A DNA stretch of 64,000 nucleotides, from the NCBI GenBank assembly GCA_032173965.1, contig CM063284.1, positions 64,540,863 to 64,604,862 on the forward strand. The letters run 5' to 3'. Origin of the DNA: Sitta carolinensis. Taxonomy: Eukaryota > Chordata > Aves > Passeriformes > Sittidae. Shown here piece by piece: positions 29,072 to 43,690 of the stretch; the first letter of the stretch is position 1, and each line of letters opens with the position of its first letter. A program made the position numbers and the translations under genes. The notes beneath the pieces were generated by a model. The model had not been told where the DNA came from. It saw nothing but the letters and a program-made list of their open reading frames with translations, and did not search any database.

Positions 29072-32000
29072 CTGCGAAAAAAGTCCAAGATCAGTTTTTG
29101 AACCATATCACATTCTCCTCAGTTCTCTGCCTTGAAGAGTGACTTTGGGGTGTGAAAGGCAGAACAGAAAACACTGACACTGCTCCATTATGTACTTGGT
29201 ATGCCTGGACCATGCGTGACACACACCATGCTTCTCTTTCGCAGTTTCCTCTGTTTCCAACCCACGAAAGACAAAATACGTTATGTCATCTTAGGCATGA
29301 CTCTCCCACCCCTACCCCAGGCAGAGCTGCTGAAAGCTAAGCCACACAGATGTCTCCACTTAATTTCCTTCCCTCCATGCCTGCTTCCTGACTTGCACAA
29401 GCATTTCTAGCTAGGATCCAGCTAACCCTCTCGCTGCCCTCTCGCCAGCCTCCTGACTTTGCCCCGTTTGTTCACACAGCGTTTGAACACACAGACACAG
29501 AAAAAACAAGGGACTGTTTGGCAGCACTGAGGGCAGAACAATAGCAACCCTCATCCTCCTCATCACACTCACTTCCCTCCTCCTCCTCTTGTGGCTTTTA
29601 TTAAATCCTATATTGAAGGATCAGTGTAACTTGCTAGTCAACCTGTACGTAATAGGGTCAACAAACCCCACAATGTAATTACAAATGGGGGCTCTGTACA
29701 TAGGAATGACCTGAATATTCAGAATACAGAGCAAGCACAAAAGGGTCTTTGCAAAACAAAGTAAACCAGAGAGATGACATCAGAAGTCAGCACTGTTGGG
29801 CATCCTCACACTCTTATCTGAGTCAATGGGAGTTTTGTCAATGATACCAATGACACAACAAGAGCCTTCTCTTCCTTCAGACTTGGTCACTCAGAGATGT
29901 TTCCAACTTGAGGGCCCCAGTCTCTGTCAACTGGTCAACTGGACCAGTTTCCCTGAGAGTTACTGGGCACTGATAGGAAATTATAAGAATGACTTCATCT
30001 GCAATGAATGTGTCCCCGACCTGGGCACAGCAGCTCCCTGAAATGGAGCTGGCTCTGCAAGGCTGGATGAGAGATATCTGACAATTGTTCCTCAGCACAC
30101 GGCAGCTGGGCTGCTGATGCATATGCATCCCCAGCCTTCTTCAGAGCCAGGAGCTCATATGTGTGCCAGTTCTAGACCCTTGCCCCTCACACTGTGTGCA
30201 GAGCACAGGGTTGAATGAAGCACAAGCACTGGGTAGGAGCCCATCTCCTACAACAGTTGTTTGAAGGCAGAAGTTTTAGAGGCACATGATTTTACAGTCT
30301 CAAAATTTCCACCAGCAGAGGTGATACCAGACATATATCTTTTGAGGGCACTTTACACCATGAAAACAAACCAGCAGAACACAGCCCTATTTCAGTGTAG
30401 AAGTTGGAGTCAGGAGCTTTGTCCCTCCATCATGGCGGATTAAACATTTATCGCATTAGAAAAGTGTTACAAGAGACAGAAACTGATCCTTAATGCAGAA
30501 GTAAAGAATTTCAAAGTACTTTGAAGACAGAAAGTTCTATTTGAGTGCTTGCTATTACCATCTTTAAGTTACAGTAGCTGTTGCTAATGGGAGACTTTGC
30601 CTTAGGACTGTGAAGCAATTAAAACCACTTCTAGCATCACATGAGAACCAAAGAGAAAAAGTTGCCACTTTTAGCCCCACCACACGTGTCAGCAGGAACT
30701 GTACTATAAATGTTTTTAATCCCCCATGCCATGATGCTTTTCAAGAGGATGCATAAGAGGGATGTTCAGAATGAACTGCAGCCATCCAGCATGCGGATGG
30801 CTTCTACAGAAGCAAACATGATAGTAAAAGGAGAAAGAAAAAAACCCTCCCCAAAAGTCCTCCCATTTCCAAGAAAATATGGATTGAAAGGCACGGATAA
30901 CTGCTGTCACAAACAGTTTGCACAAGAACATTTCTAACAGAAGGCAGAAGTTTTATTTACCTACAGAAGTGATTTACAACAAGGATTACATCTTCCATGT
31001 GTTTAGTGAGGTACCTACCATGAAGTAGATGCATTTAAACTAAACTTTCACTGCATGTCACCATGGCATTGCTTCCATACAAGAGGACAGATTTCTTCCA
31101 AGTATGCCCTTGTTATTGTATGCACCCTCTACTCCTGTGCTTCTCAGGACCTATAGACCATGGGATTCTTCCCCACACTGTCTGGTAGGGCCCCTAGTGA
31201 AAGCCAGCCAAGGATACCCATGTTCCCCATCAAGTGTCAAATTACTTTTGTAGATCCACACTTTTCAGTCTGCAGAGTTCTCCTGCCTAAATGGTCACTG
31301 CCACTTTTAAGTGATGTACAGCAGAAAAAGCCATACTGCTTTGGACAGATTAACTCATGGATTGTCAATCACTTCTGGAGTTTTATAATTCCAAGAAATT
31401 TTAATGATGTGACTTAGGCAGTAAGAAAAGCTAAGGCATTCTTGTAGTGGAACAAAAATCTTAATTAGTCCTTACAGTGTAAGTAGTAAAGCAGCAATGG
31501 AGAATGAGGAAGGTCATGAATAGAAGCCATGGAGATTCCTGGCCTCCAGTACCAGTGTCTGCTTTTATCTCCATGAACTGCTGTTACAGTCCCATTTCCA
31601 TCATCCTTTGGGATTCACAGAGCCTTCTCCTGCTTCTTCATTGTAAGTCTCTCCTTGATGAGCTCTTCAGATAAACCCAGCCCCTTCCCCAGCCCTTCCC
31701 TTCCAAGCTCTCCCAGTTATCTCTTTTCATGGTCTCTCGCTCATTTAATTTAATTCCTTCTCATGCTGTTACAGTGACTTCTGCCCTCTAACTATTGGAG
31801 CTTTACAAACACCTCCACCAGCTCCTCAGAACAGCACCATTTTAGCTTTTGTTTCTTGCCACCTAATTTCTAGGCTTGCCAGATGTTGAGCAGCTGTTAA
31901 CATCTGGCAATCATGGCAAATCTTGATACTAGTTACAGATAATGTAAATCAAGAAACGCAAGCAGCTCTTGCTTTATTACTATGGTTGCAAAGACATGTT

Positions 32001-35000
32001 TTTTTCTTTCACACTAAATTTCAGTACACCATCTCAAGCACACAGTTCTGACCTTGGCAAAGATCAGTGGTGATAGCTCCCCTCTTCTGCCTTCCTTTCT
32101 GTCCTGCCCAGAATAAAAAGTTGTTAATGAAGCCCACCTAGCTTGCAGAGGTTGATTTCAGTAATTTGCAGGCTTGCTGCTGTGCCTTATTTCGTTTAGC
32201 ATCACAGGGGCTGTATGAGGCAGTCAGGAGGCCACAGGTCAGGAAAAAGGTGTCTCATTAGCAGCACAATCAGAATAAATGGGAGAAAATGGAGGTGAAG
32301 AAGGAATCAAGCAAAGAATGGATCTACTTGTGCAAACTGTAAGGATGGAGCGAGTTGTGTGATGCTGCTGTTGGTCAGAAAGGTAACTCTGGCTGTTTCA
32401 TCAAACTAAGTGAGTACACGTGCCTAACCAAGAAACAGGGGAGACAGACCTTAACAAGTAGCCACCTCTAACAGCACTTTCTCTATTTAAAATGTTCATG
32501 TGTGAACATGCCTGACCTTCACTGTACCATCCACAGTTTTGCATTGTGCTTCAGGCATTCAAGAGGACAGGAAAGTTTTTTGTGGTTTGTGCTTTACAAT
32601 GTTTTGCTTGGTTTATACTTCATATGTTTTCACAATATTGATTACAACAGTTTTGCAAATACGCTGTGACAGGTTTTACTCAAAGAAAACCTTCCCAAGA
32701 TTTATGGTTACATAAGGAAAGCCTTGCTAGGGTTTCACTGAAAAAATCATATCCAAATGAGATTGTCAGTAAAAAATAAAAAGTGTGTTCACATTTACAA
32801 AGATAAACTTGACAGCAAACCAATTTTCTGAATTCATTCTCTGCATGGTCAAATGCATCACACTCCTGGTGCTAGACAATAAGAGCTGAGCAGTTCTTCG
32901 AAAGAAGAGTGTATAATGAGGCTTATTTTGTTGGGTGTTTTTAATTTTTTGTTTATTTGCTTGTTCTTTTGAATTTGCTCTGGGCCTGGCTGGTCACATT
33001 ATGGCAGATAAGTAGGAGTTTGGGGCCAGAAGGGACAATCATGCTAAATCAGTTGCTGTAGATCTGAAATATTGGCTGGTGTGGCTGTAATCTCCTCAGG
33101 GAGCAACAGGAAAGAAAGGCAGCATTTTCGCCGATGGATGCTACTGTGAAGAGTCCCTCCAGCAAACCGAGAACTCAGAATGAAAAGTTTCTGCTCCATG
33201 TGTCAGTGTTCTGCAGGAGCAATACAAGGAAAAACATCTCCTTGGGCATGACAAAACTCTTAAATGAAGTACACAGTGATGCTCACCCTGCTCTGCAGTG
33301 TGGCCACTCCCCGAGGGATTTCAGGATAGCAGCCATCCGGTTGTGAGGCCTCGGCTCAGACTTTTGCAGCCCTGTTGTCTGGCAGCATCTTTGAAGCAAG
33401 ATGCTCCTGGTGCCTAGGCTGTCCCCCACCAGGAGTCATGGGTTTTCTCTCCTTGATCTCTTGTTTTGCTGTGGATGAGCCCCAAGAAAAAGCTGGCTCA
33501 TGCCATCCAGCTTGTTGTTACATGAACAGGATGATGTAAGATGTGTTTTCTGTGTACCAGGAATTCATCTTTGCCTCTGTCCAGAGGACAAGAAAATTTA
33601 AGAGCCTAGTGTGGGGTCATATGGCAGTATAATGGCTGGGTATAATACAGGGCTTGCTGGAAAATGATTCCCCACACGCTTGCCAGGCTTATTAACTGTG
33701 AGTGTTTGCAGACACGAAAGGCAGAATTTAGCAACTCTCCAGTGCTTGAATGGTGACATCTGGTGTGTGGGACCCATGAACAGGACTGGTGGACATGACA
33801 GGGCACACAGCAGTATGGTGAGATGTCCAGAATATCCCCAAGGCATCTCTGAGCCAAGTCATGCTCACAACAGCTGTTCCTCATGACTGAAGTCACCCTG
33901 ATGTAAAGCACAGTGGGGCATAACCTCTGGAGCAACTCCTGAAATTACTCTGTATGTGCAAATACCTTTAATCAGCTGTAACTGGGCTCATACTACCCTA
34001 GATATTGCTCTAACAGAGCAGTAAATCTGAGCTGGGCACATGAGAAGCCAGCTGCTACAAAGAACTACTTGTCACATTGCTTTTTAGCTGACATAAATGA
34101 GCATGACTGAAGCCAGCAGAACTGTGCTGATTTACATTAGCGAAATAATTCCACATGAGGAAAATTCAATGGGAGTAAAGAGTCTTAATTTACTTCGCCT
34201 TTCCCAATAATAATAATACTGATAGCAAAGCAGAATTGGTGAAGTCAGGTCTGTCAGGTGCTCTTTGCACTCCCATGCCACGAACAGAAAATTCAGAGAA
34301 AAATGTAAGAAAAGAAAATCTTGTATTTGCTTCTACAAGTTAACGGTTAGCAGAGGGCAGAAATGAACTACCTCCTTTCCCTACATCACTGCACAATGAG
34401 CAAAAAATCAGCGTAAGCCTAGAGGTTCACTTTCTCTGAAGTGTCAGCCCAGATTTTGCCAGCCAGACTGTAGAGTCTACAAAGGACTATCATTCTCCTA
34501 AACAGGATTTATAAAATGGAATTAAATACAGTTTTATCAATGAGTGAATAAACTGAAGGCATATTAAATAGAAAATCCCTACCCAAAGAAGCAAGTGTAA
34601 CAGTTTTATACCAATAAAATTCTTATACTAGACTCCATTAAGATATTTGCTAATCCGTAGGATTATCACTTTCTTTAAACTCGCTCACAGGTAAGCATGA
34701 CAAGTCTCCTGGTATCAGTCATGGTAATACACTTTATAAATCCTTTTCCTGAGAATTTAGGGCAATAAAACCATAAGGACTGTTTGCCATGATTCAGTTA
34801 ACATGTAATGACTGCTCTCCACTTCCTTGTTGTTTTAAAATATTCAACCTCTGGGAGATGGTGACGCTACTGCAGCTATAAAGAAGCCTGTGGCAATGAC
34901 TAAAGCAGACCAATGTGGGCAGAGATACCTGCCCATCCCTATGAAAATGGGTGAAGCACCACTATGACAGTCTAGCAGAGAAGTAGTTAGACAATTTTGG

Positions 35001-37814
35001 AAAAAGGCATTTGCTTTTAGTGAAAGACTAAAAAACTGCTAAGTATCAGTTGAAGATAAAAGCACTTTCTCACAGTGCCTTACTGGCAAGGTATTCTGCC
35101 TTAGTATCCCAGCGTGTTCCCTGGACTTTTGATTGTGTTCCCTTAACATTTGATCCAGGATAACTACAACAGTCCCATAACCCTGAGAAGAGAGGCAATG
35201 TTTTTGCTCAGCATTAGTGCACTGCAAGAAATGCAGAACAGTCTGAAATGTGAGCCAACCAAATTATATTTCCCGTAACACATCTGTAGTTGTGTTTCCA
35301 GCTGGGCTTTACAGGAAAATCAGATTTACAACTGAAATTATTCAGACTTTAATTCAGGCTCTAAGCAGTCATTTACTACCCTCCAAAATTATCCTTATCC
35401 CAGACTTGATTTTGTGTTGAGAAACAGCTTCAATATAGACTTTAAAGCTCCGATTAGTCTAGATTGCAGTGAGGATTTTTGGGAAAACTAATCAGCAAAT
35501 TTTCTGCTTGCTCAAGCAATTGTGTATAGTGAAAAATATAACCAAGCTGGCTCTTTGTTTAAAACTCTTACAACTGACCAATTTGTTTTCCCATTCCTTA
35601 GATCATGTGAATCTATTCTTGAGTCATGGCTCAAATGATGCCATTTTTTATGGTTCAGCTCATTGAGGGATTGAATTATTATGATTTTGATTTACTCTTT
35701 GGACAGTTACAAGCTTTCTGAGAAAGACCTGTCTGCCCAGAGTAGGTCTCCTGGGAAAAGAGAATCATATTCCAAATGAAGATTTTGACAATTCATTATG
35801 TTTGCATAAGGTTAAAATCTTGTTCATCATATATGGGACGAATTTCTTTAAAACACCCAAATAAAGCAGAATTATTTTGGGCCATGAACTCTGTATTATC
35901 TTAAAAGAAATAAACAATGACTAGATAGCCCTATAACTCTGACTAGAAACAGAGTGAATAATGACATACCCAAGTCATAAGTCTTCCATTAGTTCATCTT
36001 CCAAAATGCAGATGCCTGCATTTTCCCAAGGAATTTCTTTATTTCTTTTCTAAAGATAATGCCAAGCAGTGATAGACAAACAAATCAAGATTCTGGCCCC
36101 ATGTTCAGTAATACTAACTGGGAAATGCCTACTCGTTTGTGAAACATTGCAAGATCATGTCTCGCACCTCAAGTTCTAAAATGAAACCTCCTCCGTTTCA
36201 TTACTGTGCTCTTCTATTAATGTCAAAGCTCTCGGCCAAATGCTGGTTGTTCACATAAAATACCATCATGTAAGTTTAAATGATTTGAAAAAAAAAAGGC
36301 ACAGCTGAATTAAGATAGTTATACCACATAAGCTTTGCAGCATTATTTCTCAAATCTCTTATCCCTAGTCCCAAGAACAAAATATCTAACAACTGCAGTA
36401 GAAAACAAAGAATAATATTTTTTAGAAGAGGGAATTTACTATGTATCTAATTCAAGTATGTATTTTTGGAACAATAAAGATTGGATATTTTTGAGTACTA
36501 GAAATCCAGAGTGAAAAATGTACTAAATGCTGGTTGAAACTATAAAGCTTGCCAGAAAAAACAGATGGATGTTAGTACCCATTGCGATAGAAGAAAAAAT
36601 GTTCTAAAATGTTAGAGATTGTCCTTCTGTTGTCTATACAGTATTGTGAGAAGACACTTGCTTCACCGAATGTGATAATATTGAATTAAATGCTGATTTT
36701 ACAAAGCTACAGAGATCATGATTCACAGTTCAAGGTCAATCTGTGAATGACTTGAGTAAAACAGCACCAAAAATAATCAGTCTGAGCTGAACAGATATGC
36801 TTGCTGTCTATAGGCATTATTGAATGGTTTGTTTAAAAATCTCTCTGCAGTAATATTGTTTTGTCTCTGAGAACAATATACTTACAGCAATGAATAAAAG
36901 TTACACTCTTAAAAGCAGAGCCATCTCCAAGTATGAGCCAGAAGAGCAGAATCCTCTTCCCTGTTTGAATTTCTCCACCCTGGCTTCTGATGCTCAGGGA
37001 AGCTTGGGTGTTGGAACACATTTGATATAGGAACAAGTATAATAAGTATATATATAATAAGATATAGTAATTCCTCTATGTTTGTGGCATGGCCTTGGGA
37101 TAGAGACAAAAAGCAATGTTTTAGGTGAGAAGTTCTGTGGTACCAGAGAAGAAAACATGGAGGGAGGCTGAGGGGTGATGATGAAAGTGCAGCCCCACTT
37201 CCCAAAGCTCTTCACCTTCTAAAGCCCCAGTGATCTTTCCCAGCAACACTGTCTTCTAAGGATCCTCTTCTGAGAAATCTGCTGCCACAAACTTAAATGC
37301 AACCTATTCTGAGAAGCAGCTGCTGGCTCTGAGGAAGGGTTGAGGGCTGAAACACATCATGGAGGAACCATTTTCCCTTATTTAGTTAGCTTGAAGATCA
37401 GACCCCCTGATGGGCCTCTGTGGACCACAGTGACTGACATGACCTGTGCATTAGCATATATGTTAAACTTCTAGCACTGCCAAAATGCAATTTGCTTAAT
37501 GCAAAAAGTTGCAGCACCTTATCTTCTTATTCACATATGCACTAACACAACTGTAACACTAAAATATCAAGCCAGAGATATTTTAAACATGTAAACAAAT
37601 AAACCAGCTTTGCTTGACAGTTAAGTAATCTGTGATCACCATGGAAAATCTCATTCCAAAATGTAAAAAGCTGTTCATTTTAATAAAGGAAATCTGGGTG
37701 GGGAGCTTCACCAACTTGCTGATGTCAATCTCAACAAATACATGGTCAACTTGATAAAGTATCCTCTGCTACTACAGCAGCCACAGACCACTCAAAGTAC
37801 AGAGAGAGGAATTA

Positions 37815-38225
37815 CTATAGAATAGTTTGGGTTGGAAAGGACCTTAATGATTATCTAGTTCTAACCACCCTGCCACAGGCATGAACACCTTCCATTAGAC
37901 CAGGTTGCTCAGAGTCCCATCCAATCTAGCCTGAACACTTCCAGGGATGAGAGTACCCCAACTTCTCTGGGCAACCTGTTCCAGTGTCTTGCTAGCCTCA
38001 CAGAAAATAATGTCTTACTAATATTTAATCCAAACCCACTGTCTTTCAGTGTAAAGCCATTCCTCCTTGTCCCCCCTTTTAACATGCCCTTGTAAAAAGT
38101 CCCTCTCTATCTTTCTTGAGGACCTCCTTTAGACACTGTAAGGCTGCTCTAAGGTCTCCCTGGAGCCTTCTCTTCTCCAGGCTGAACAACCCCAGCTCTC
38201 TCAGCCTGTATCACATACACCCCCT
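37815..38225 (-). mobile_element. CR1 LINE 3' fragment, minus orientation
   Basis: The plus strand reads as the complement of the CR1 3' end: tagaatagtttgggttggaa, then aggaccttaatgat, gggcaacctgttccagtg, cattcctccttgtcccc, and cttctccaggctgaacaacc. On the minus strand this is the end of the CR1 reverse-transcriptase frame plus the 3' tail. It is 5'-truncated (the usual CR1 state) and moderately diverged. The right edge is approximate. Confidence 0.92.
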
Positions 38226-38340
38226 GTCCATATTAGTTTGTTGCAGACCATTTTACCAGTGCCAGCATGAAGAAAGGCCAATTAACAACAGTGCAGGAAT
38301 AAAATTCACCTCCAAGAAGGCACTTTCTGCTGGTAATGTC

Positions 38341-38357
38341 AAAAAAAAAAAAAAAAT
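38341..38357. repeat. Poly(A)17 tract
   Basis: A pure A run about 115 bp right of the CR1 fragment, with no clear link to it. Confidence 0.85.
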
Positions 38358-38622
38358 CAACTCACACCCTTTCTGCTAAATGATTCAAAAGCTAAAATAC
38401 TCAGTGACTTGTAACAGCCACAATAGAGGAATGGCAAATAAAAGCTTTTATAACAGAAATTGGCAGTGTTAATAATTCAAAACCACAACAATTCAGTTTC
38501 TAGTAGAAAAGATGCATAGGAAATAGCATGGTGCTCATATTTTGTCTTGTTACTGAAGTGGAAAATTCCTGGAAGTGAACAAATTTGAGAGCTTTAAGAG
38601 CAATTAACTATTTTGTGACATG

Positions 38623-38663
38623 GGGATTTCAGTTCCCCAGATTGTGGGATTTCAGTTCTCCAG
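38623..38663. repeat. Tandem duplication, period 23
   Basis: GGGATTTCAGTTCCCCAG at 38623-38640 recurs as GGGATTTCAGTTCTCCAG at 38646-38663, with one mismatch. Confidence 0.85.
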
Positions 38664-41600
38664 GCTTCATGAAAAGCAGGTGATAAATAGTAACTTTTTG
38701 CAAAGAAAGGCCTGTGCCTAAAATTTTCATTAGAAGATTAAGAATTAGGATTGGCTGAAACTTTTGTGACAAATTAAAATTCCTGGAAAATTGAGTTCCA
38801 GAAGGTGGAAAACTATCTGCAAGGTGAGGTTAAATTTAGTGAGTAGTTTCAGCTGAAGAAAAACAACTCACTCAACACATTTTTCTTAAAAACAATAAAA
38901 TTTTAAAAATCATTAAAATGCATTAGACAATCTTAATTCTCACCTGAAATGCTAGTTTTCAGTGTGTAATAAAAAAATTAATGATGCCTGTACTTGCTAT
39001 TTTTAGTCAGTTTTCCCTACTCCACTTGTATTTATTTTGGTCCATTTGAGTACCAAATGAAAAAAAAAATCCATTATTCAGCCAAGTCCAGTGGACACAA
39101 CTCTCCTTCCAATAACTGCTACAGTGATTCCAAGCACAAATTGTTTGCATTGCAAACTTCAGTGCAGGTGCCTTGGTCATTCCTCACTCACCATTTAATG
39201 GGATACCTGCTGGTCAGACTGGGTCTTTGCATGTATTTTACAACACTGATCCTTTTGTATCTGCGTCACCAACTGCACAATAAATTCTTATCTTTCTAGA
39301 GAATGTCATGTTTCACCATCCTATCCAGAGATCTGCACATTGTACAAATTCCCAGCTGGTGTGTATTTAATGCCTTTACTGACAGAGCCTAATTCTGCCT
39401 CTATGCATTAGCAAAGGTCAGAAATAATTTTTTAAAAATCCTAGCATCTCATGGAACATCAATGAAAGCATGCAGCACCAGAGACATCTGACAAAATAGC
39501 AAAAATGTCTAGCTTTAAAATGAAAACCAGATGAAATTATTTACCTGGTTAAAGTTAAAAAACCCCATGCCTTAGGAAACTGCATATTTTTCATTTTGAA
39601 AATATATTAGATATGATTATTTCATGGTTATATCATCACCTTTAGGTTCAAATTTAGTGGCCTAAAAGCATGACAAAATATTTTTTACTCAGGAGAATTC
39701 TTGTCCCATCTGCCTTTTCTTCTCTTGAAGTTACTGAGACACACATAATTACCTGGAGGCTAAATTTGGACTACAAAGTGATAAGCGTTTTTTCTGTTGT
39801 TGCTTTGTACATATTTCCACAGCAAAACAAATGGAATGCTATAAAGAGGCTTATCACATCAAATAGGGAATTAGCAGTGGGAATCAATAATCTCCAAGTA
39901 ACAAAGATCCTATTTCCAGGCAAATACGCTTAACTTCAAAATAAACAACCCCCCCTTGTGAAACAAAAGACTTCCAGAGGGACATTCAAACCCTCTGTGC
40001 TATGCTGAGCAGGCTGCAGCCTTTCTCTTTGTCCCCTGCATAGTGTGACATAAGCTTTTTACATTTCCTCCCTGAAGTTTTGAGAGCTCAGTTCAGACCC
40101 TACTGAAGTTTCTCCACATTCAGTTTTCCGACTACTCTCAGGGGCCTGTACTCTTGCCTGCACATTCCTCTGTCCCACCTGACATTTTATCAGTGTGGAA
40201 ACCTGCTTCATTACCACAATCTAGCTGCTGGGGTGATACCAGTGTTCTTTACATTGTTTTTTCCCTAACTAGAGAGGATGTTGAACTATGGAGGGGGAGG
40301 GAATGACCAATGACATTTTCCATCTTCCTTATATAAAATGGGAGAGAAAGCTATTCCTGTTGACCTAAAGAATCATTTCTCCTTCACACTTCAGACACTT
40401 CCCTTCTTAAATCTCGATTGGAAAGTGTTGTAGAGATCTTCCCTGTGATATTTCAAATGAGGGTGCTATCAAAGTTCACATTATTTGCAATAGTTTGCCC
40501 TCTAAAGAAAGACTGCCTTACATTGGTGACTGTTTTTTGAGCTCCTTACTTAATAGCTTTGCAGCTGGCATTCAGGCAGAAAGGCTGAAGAGAATTAATA
40601 TTTAAACACTTTGTACTCAAGCTGAGCACAGTATGTTTGTTCATGGCTGCTGACATGCCATAGGAGAAGCCTGGATTTCCCTGCAGTCAAATGCCAAGGC
40701 TGAAATACTTCTGTCCTGGGCATTCAGTGCCCTGGTTTTGTGGCATACACTTGTTTTCTGCAGATCTAGCTGCACTGATGGCAAGGACAGGGGGCTTGGA
40801 AAAAGGCAGCAAAGGAAATCATCACAGTCACCCTAACAAAAATCCCTTCTGAGTATTTACTGATGATGTACAAAGCATTCATAAAGCTGGAAACTGCACC
40901 TATTGCTGTGAGAGGCTGCAGATTGGACTAAAACATGCTGGCAAGGATGGCCTGGGCAGACACAGAGCCTGCTTCCCAGTTCTACTCAACTTCTTTTTTA
41001 GTTTAAAACATGCAATTTCTCATTCATCCACATTGAGCTGAAGTAAAAGGATACACCCTCTCAGGCCCTCCTTCCAGCCCCCATGGCCACAGCCATATGG
41101 ACTTGTGTTTTGCTTTAGAGGCAGTCTGAATTTACAGCTGTACCCTATAGTTTATTGGGTGGTAAGCCTACTCTCATGACTGGAGATTATCTAATGCTAA
41201 TAAGAACTTTGCTCTGCTGAGACCAGCTAATGAACACCATCTGCTAAGGAACACGAGTGGGGGTGGGGGGAGGGAATGTCTCACAACTACTACACTCTGT
41301 CAGCTTTTCAAACTCCTCTGAGCAGTGCTTTTAGCAAAATGTGCATTATATACATGCTTCTACTCTATTTTCTTCTTTAGAGACATCAGAACACTGCTGT
41401 ACAATGCATTACTGGAGATCCCTGCAGCTGTATAGATACCAGGCAGCACCACTGCAGGCTGTCTGGGATGTTTGTGAGAGGACACAGCTCCCAATTCCCC
41501 AGAGTGAGAAGGAAAAATAATTTGCTGATTGCTGTCTCTGGATTCACCCCAGATAGAAAGTGTTGAAGACAGATCTTTAAGGTCTTGCTTCAGAAAGAAA

Positions 41601-42231
41601 AGGAGAAAAGAGCTATGCTAGGGTGCAGGGTCACTGAAAACTTTTGGAAGGGAAACTGGGACTCTGTTTCTTGGTTTTGCTTTTTTTTTTTGTATGGCAG
41701 AGATGGACTGAGGGGATGGGGAAGTGAAGAGCTGAGAGAAATGCTTGTTGAAGGAAGTTGGGTGCCTGGAGTTTATTTCTTTGTGAATGGAGCATGTCTG
41801 TGAGAAGTTCTTGTTTAGAAACTGAGTCCTGGTGACTTTTTCCATAGAGCAGAACATAAGGAGTTTGGTTGCAAGAGCTAATCCCCTGCTCTCTTGGGAC
41901 TGAAGTAAGCTACAGACTCTTACAGTCTACTTGTCATAGACAGGCATTTGTCAAAGCTTGTGACCTGGCTAAATTGTCTGTGCTGGCACAGCCATTGCAC
42001 AATAACCCAAAACAGAAGAAATTAGTCAAGCATTGCAGCAGAATAGCTTTATGAAACACATTCATAGAAACCTTAGGCTGCAGAGAGTGAAGGAAATCAG
42101 GATTTGGGGAAGTCTGAGACAGAATTTGGCCAAAGGCACACAAAAGAATCAGCCAACAATGTCATATGCTTCAAAAACCAAAGATGTTGCTAATACACAT
42201 TGACATTGTCAGTTCTTTTGATACCTTGTGC

Positions 42232-43690
42232 TATCACAGAATGGTGAGTTTGGCAGGGGTCTCTGAAGCCCATCTGATCCAACTCCTCTGCTCAAGCAGG
42301 GCTGCCTAGAGCTGGCACTGTATCCAAATGACTTTTGAATATCTCTACAGAGAGAAATTTCACAATCCCCCTGGCCAATCTGTGGCAGCATTTGGTCACC
42401 TTCAGAGCAGATAATAATGTTACTGATGCTCAGAGGGAACCTCCTTGTTTTGTTTGTGCCTGTTGTCTCTGGTCCTGTCATCAGGCCCCACTGAGGAGAG
42501 CCTGGCTCTGTCCCCACTGTACCTTTCCTTCAGGTATTTATACATGTTGATAAGATCTCTCGAGTCTTTTCTTGTCTAAGCTCAACAGTCCCAACTCTCT
42601 CAGCTGTTCTCCATAGGGAAGATGCTCCAGTTCATCATCTCCATTATCTTTGTGGCCCTTCATTGGACTCTCTCTCATATGCCCATATCTCTTTTCTACA
42701 GAGGAGCCTTAATGATCCTTGCAGAACCCTTCCAACTCAGAATATTCCGTGATTCTGAGCCAGAAGTGGACACAGCACTCCAGATGTGGCCTCACCAGTT
42801 CTCAGTAGAGGGGAAAGAACACATCCCTTGGCCTGCTGGCAATACTTTTTCTAATGCATCCCAGAATACATTTAGCCATTTTTTCCTCCCACCACGTTGC
42901 CGGCTGATGGCCAACTTCATGCCCATCAGGACCTCCAGATCCTTTTCTGCCAAGCTGTTCTCCAGCTGGATACCTCCCAACATATACTGGTGCATGGGGT
43001 TGTTCCTTCCTAGGTGCAGCAATTAGCGCTTGCCATTGATGAACTTCATGAGATTTTCTCCAGCTTGTCAAGGTCCCTCTGGATGGCAGCACTATCCTGC
43101 AGTGCATCACCCATGGCTCCCAGTTTGGTGCCACCAGCAGGTTTGCTGACGACACACTCTGCCAGTCATCCAGATCATTAATGAAGGTCGTTAAAGAGGA
43201 CTGGACCCAGTACTGTTAGTTATTGGAGTCCAACTAGACTCAGTGCCACTGAACACCAGCCTCTGGATGGATGGGTAAATGGATTGAAAAGTCTAAATGG
43301 CTGGGCCCATTCTTGAACATCTGAGGAATTTTACGTGAGACAGGGTTGAAAGCCTTACTGAAATCTATACAGACATTATTTACTCCCTGGTTGTCCACCG
43401 GGTCAGTAATTTCACAAGTTCATCACATTAATCAAGCATGACTTGGCCTTGTGACTCCATGTTGACTACTGATGACTTTTTTTTGTCCTTTACGTGCCTG
43501 AATATGGTTTCCAGGATTAGCTGCTCCATCACCTTCCCAGTGATAAATGCAAGGTCAACTGGCCTATAATTCCCTGACTCCTCTTGGATGTAGGAGTAAT
43601 ATTTGCTTTCCTTCTTGTCTTTGAGAACTTCTCCCAGATGACATGATCAATCAAAGAAATATTAAAGAAAATAAGGATGGCACTGAATCT
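42232..43690 (-). mobile_element. Long CR1 LINE fragment with degraded reverse-transcriptase region, minus orientation
   Basis: At ~1.46 kb this is the longest repeat in the window. The low end is the CR1 3' terminus (complement of the TTCTGTGAT-type tail at 42232). Going up, the minus strand encodes remnants of the C-terminal half of the CR1 reverse transcriptase. Around 42792-43022 it reads LHLGRNNPMHQYMLGG, then AEKDLEVLMGMKL, close to the usual CR1 text. Further up are remnants of the FADDT, DFSKAF and YRPVSL areas, broken by stops and frameshifts. The coding capacity is dead. The upper boundary is approximate because similarity fades. Confidence 0.9.

Noticed and set aside
42622..43026. 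134-codon plus-strand frame
   Set aside because: It lies antisense to the CR1 reverse-transcriptase remnant and is repeat-derived, not a gene.
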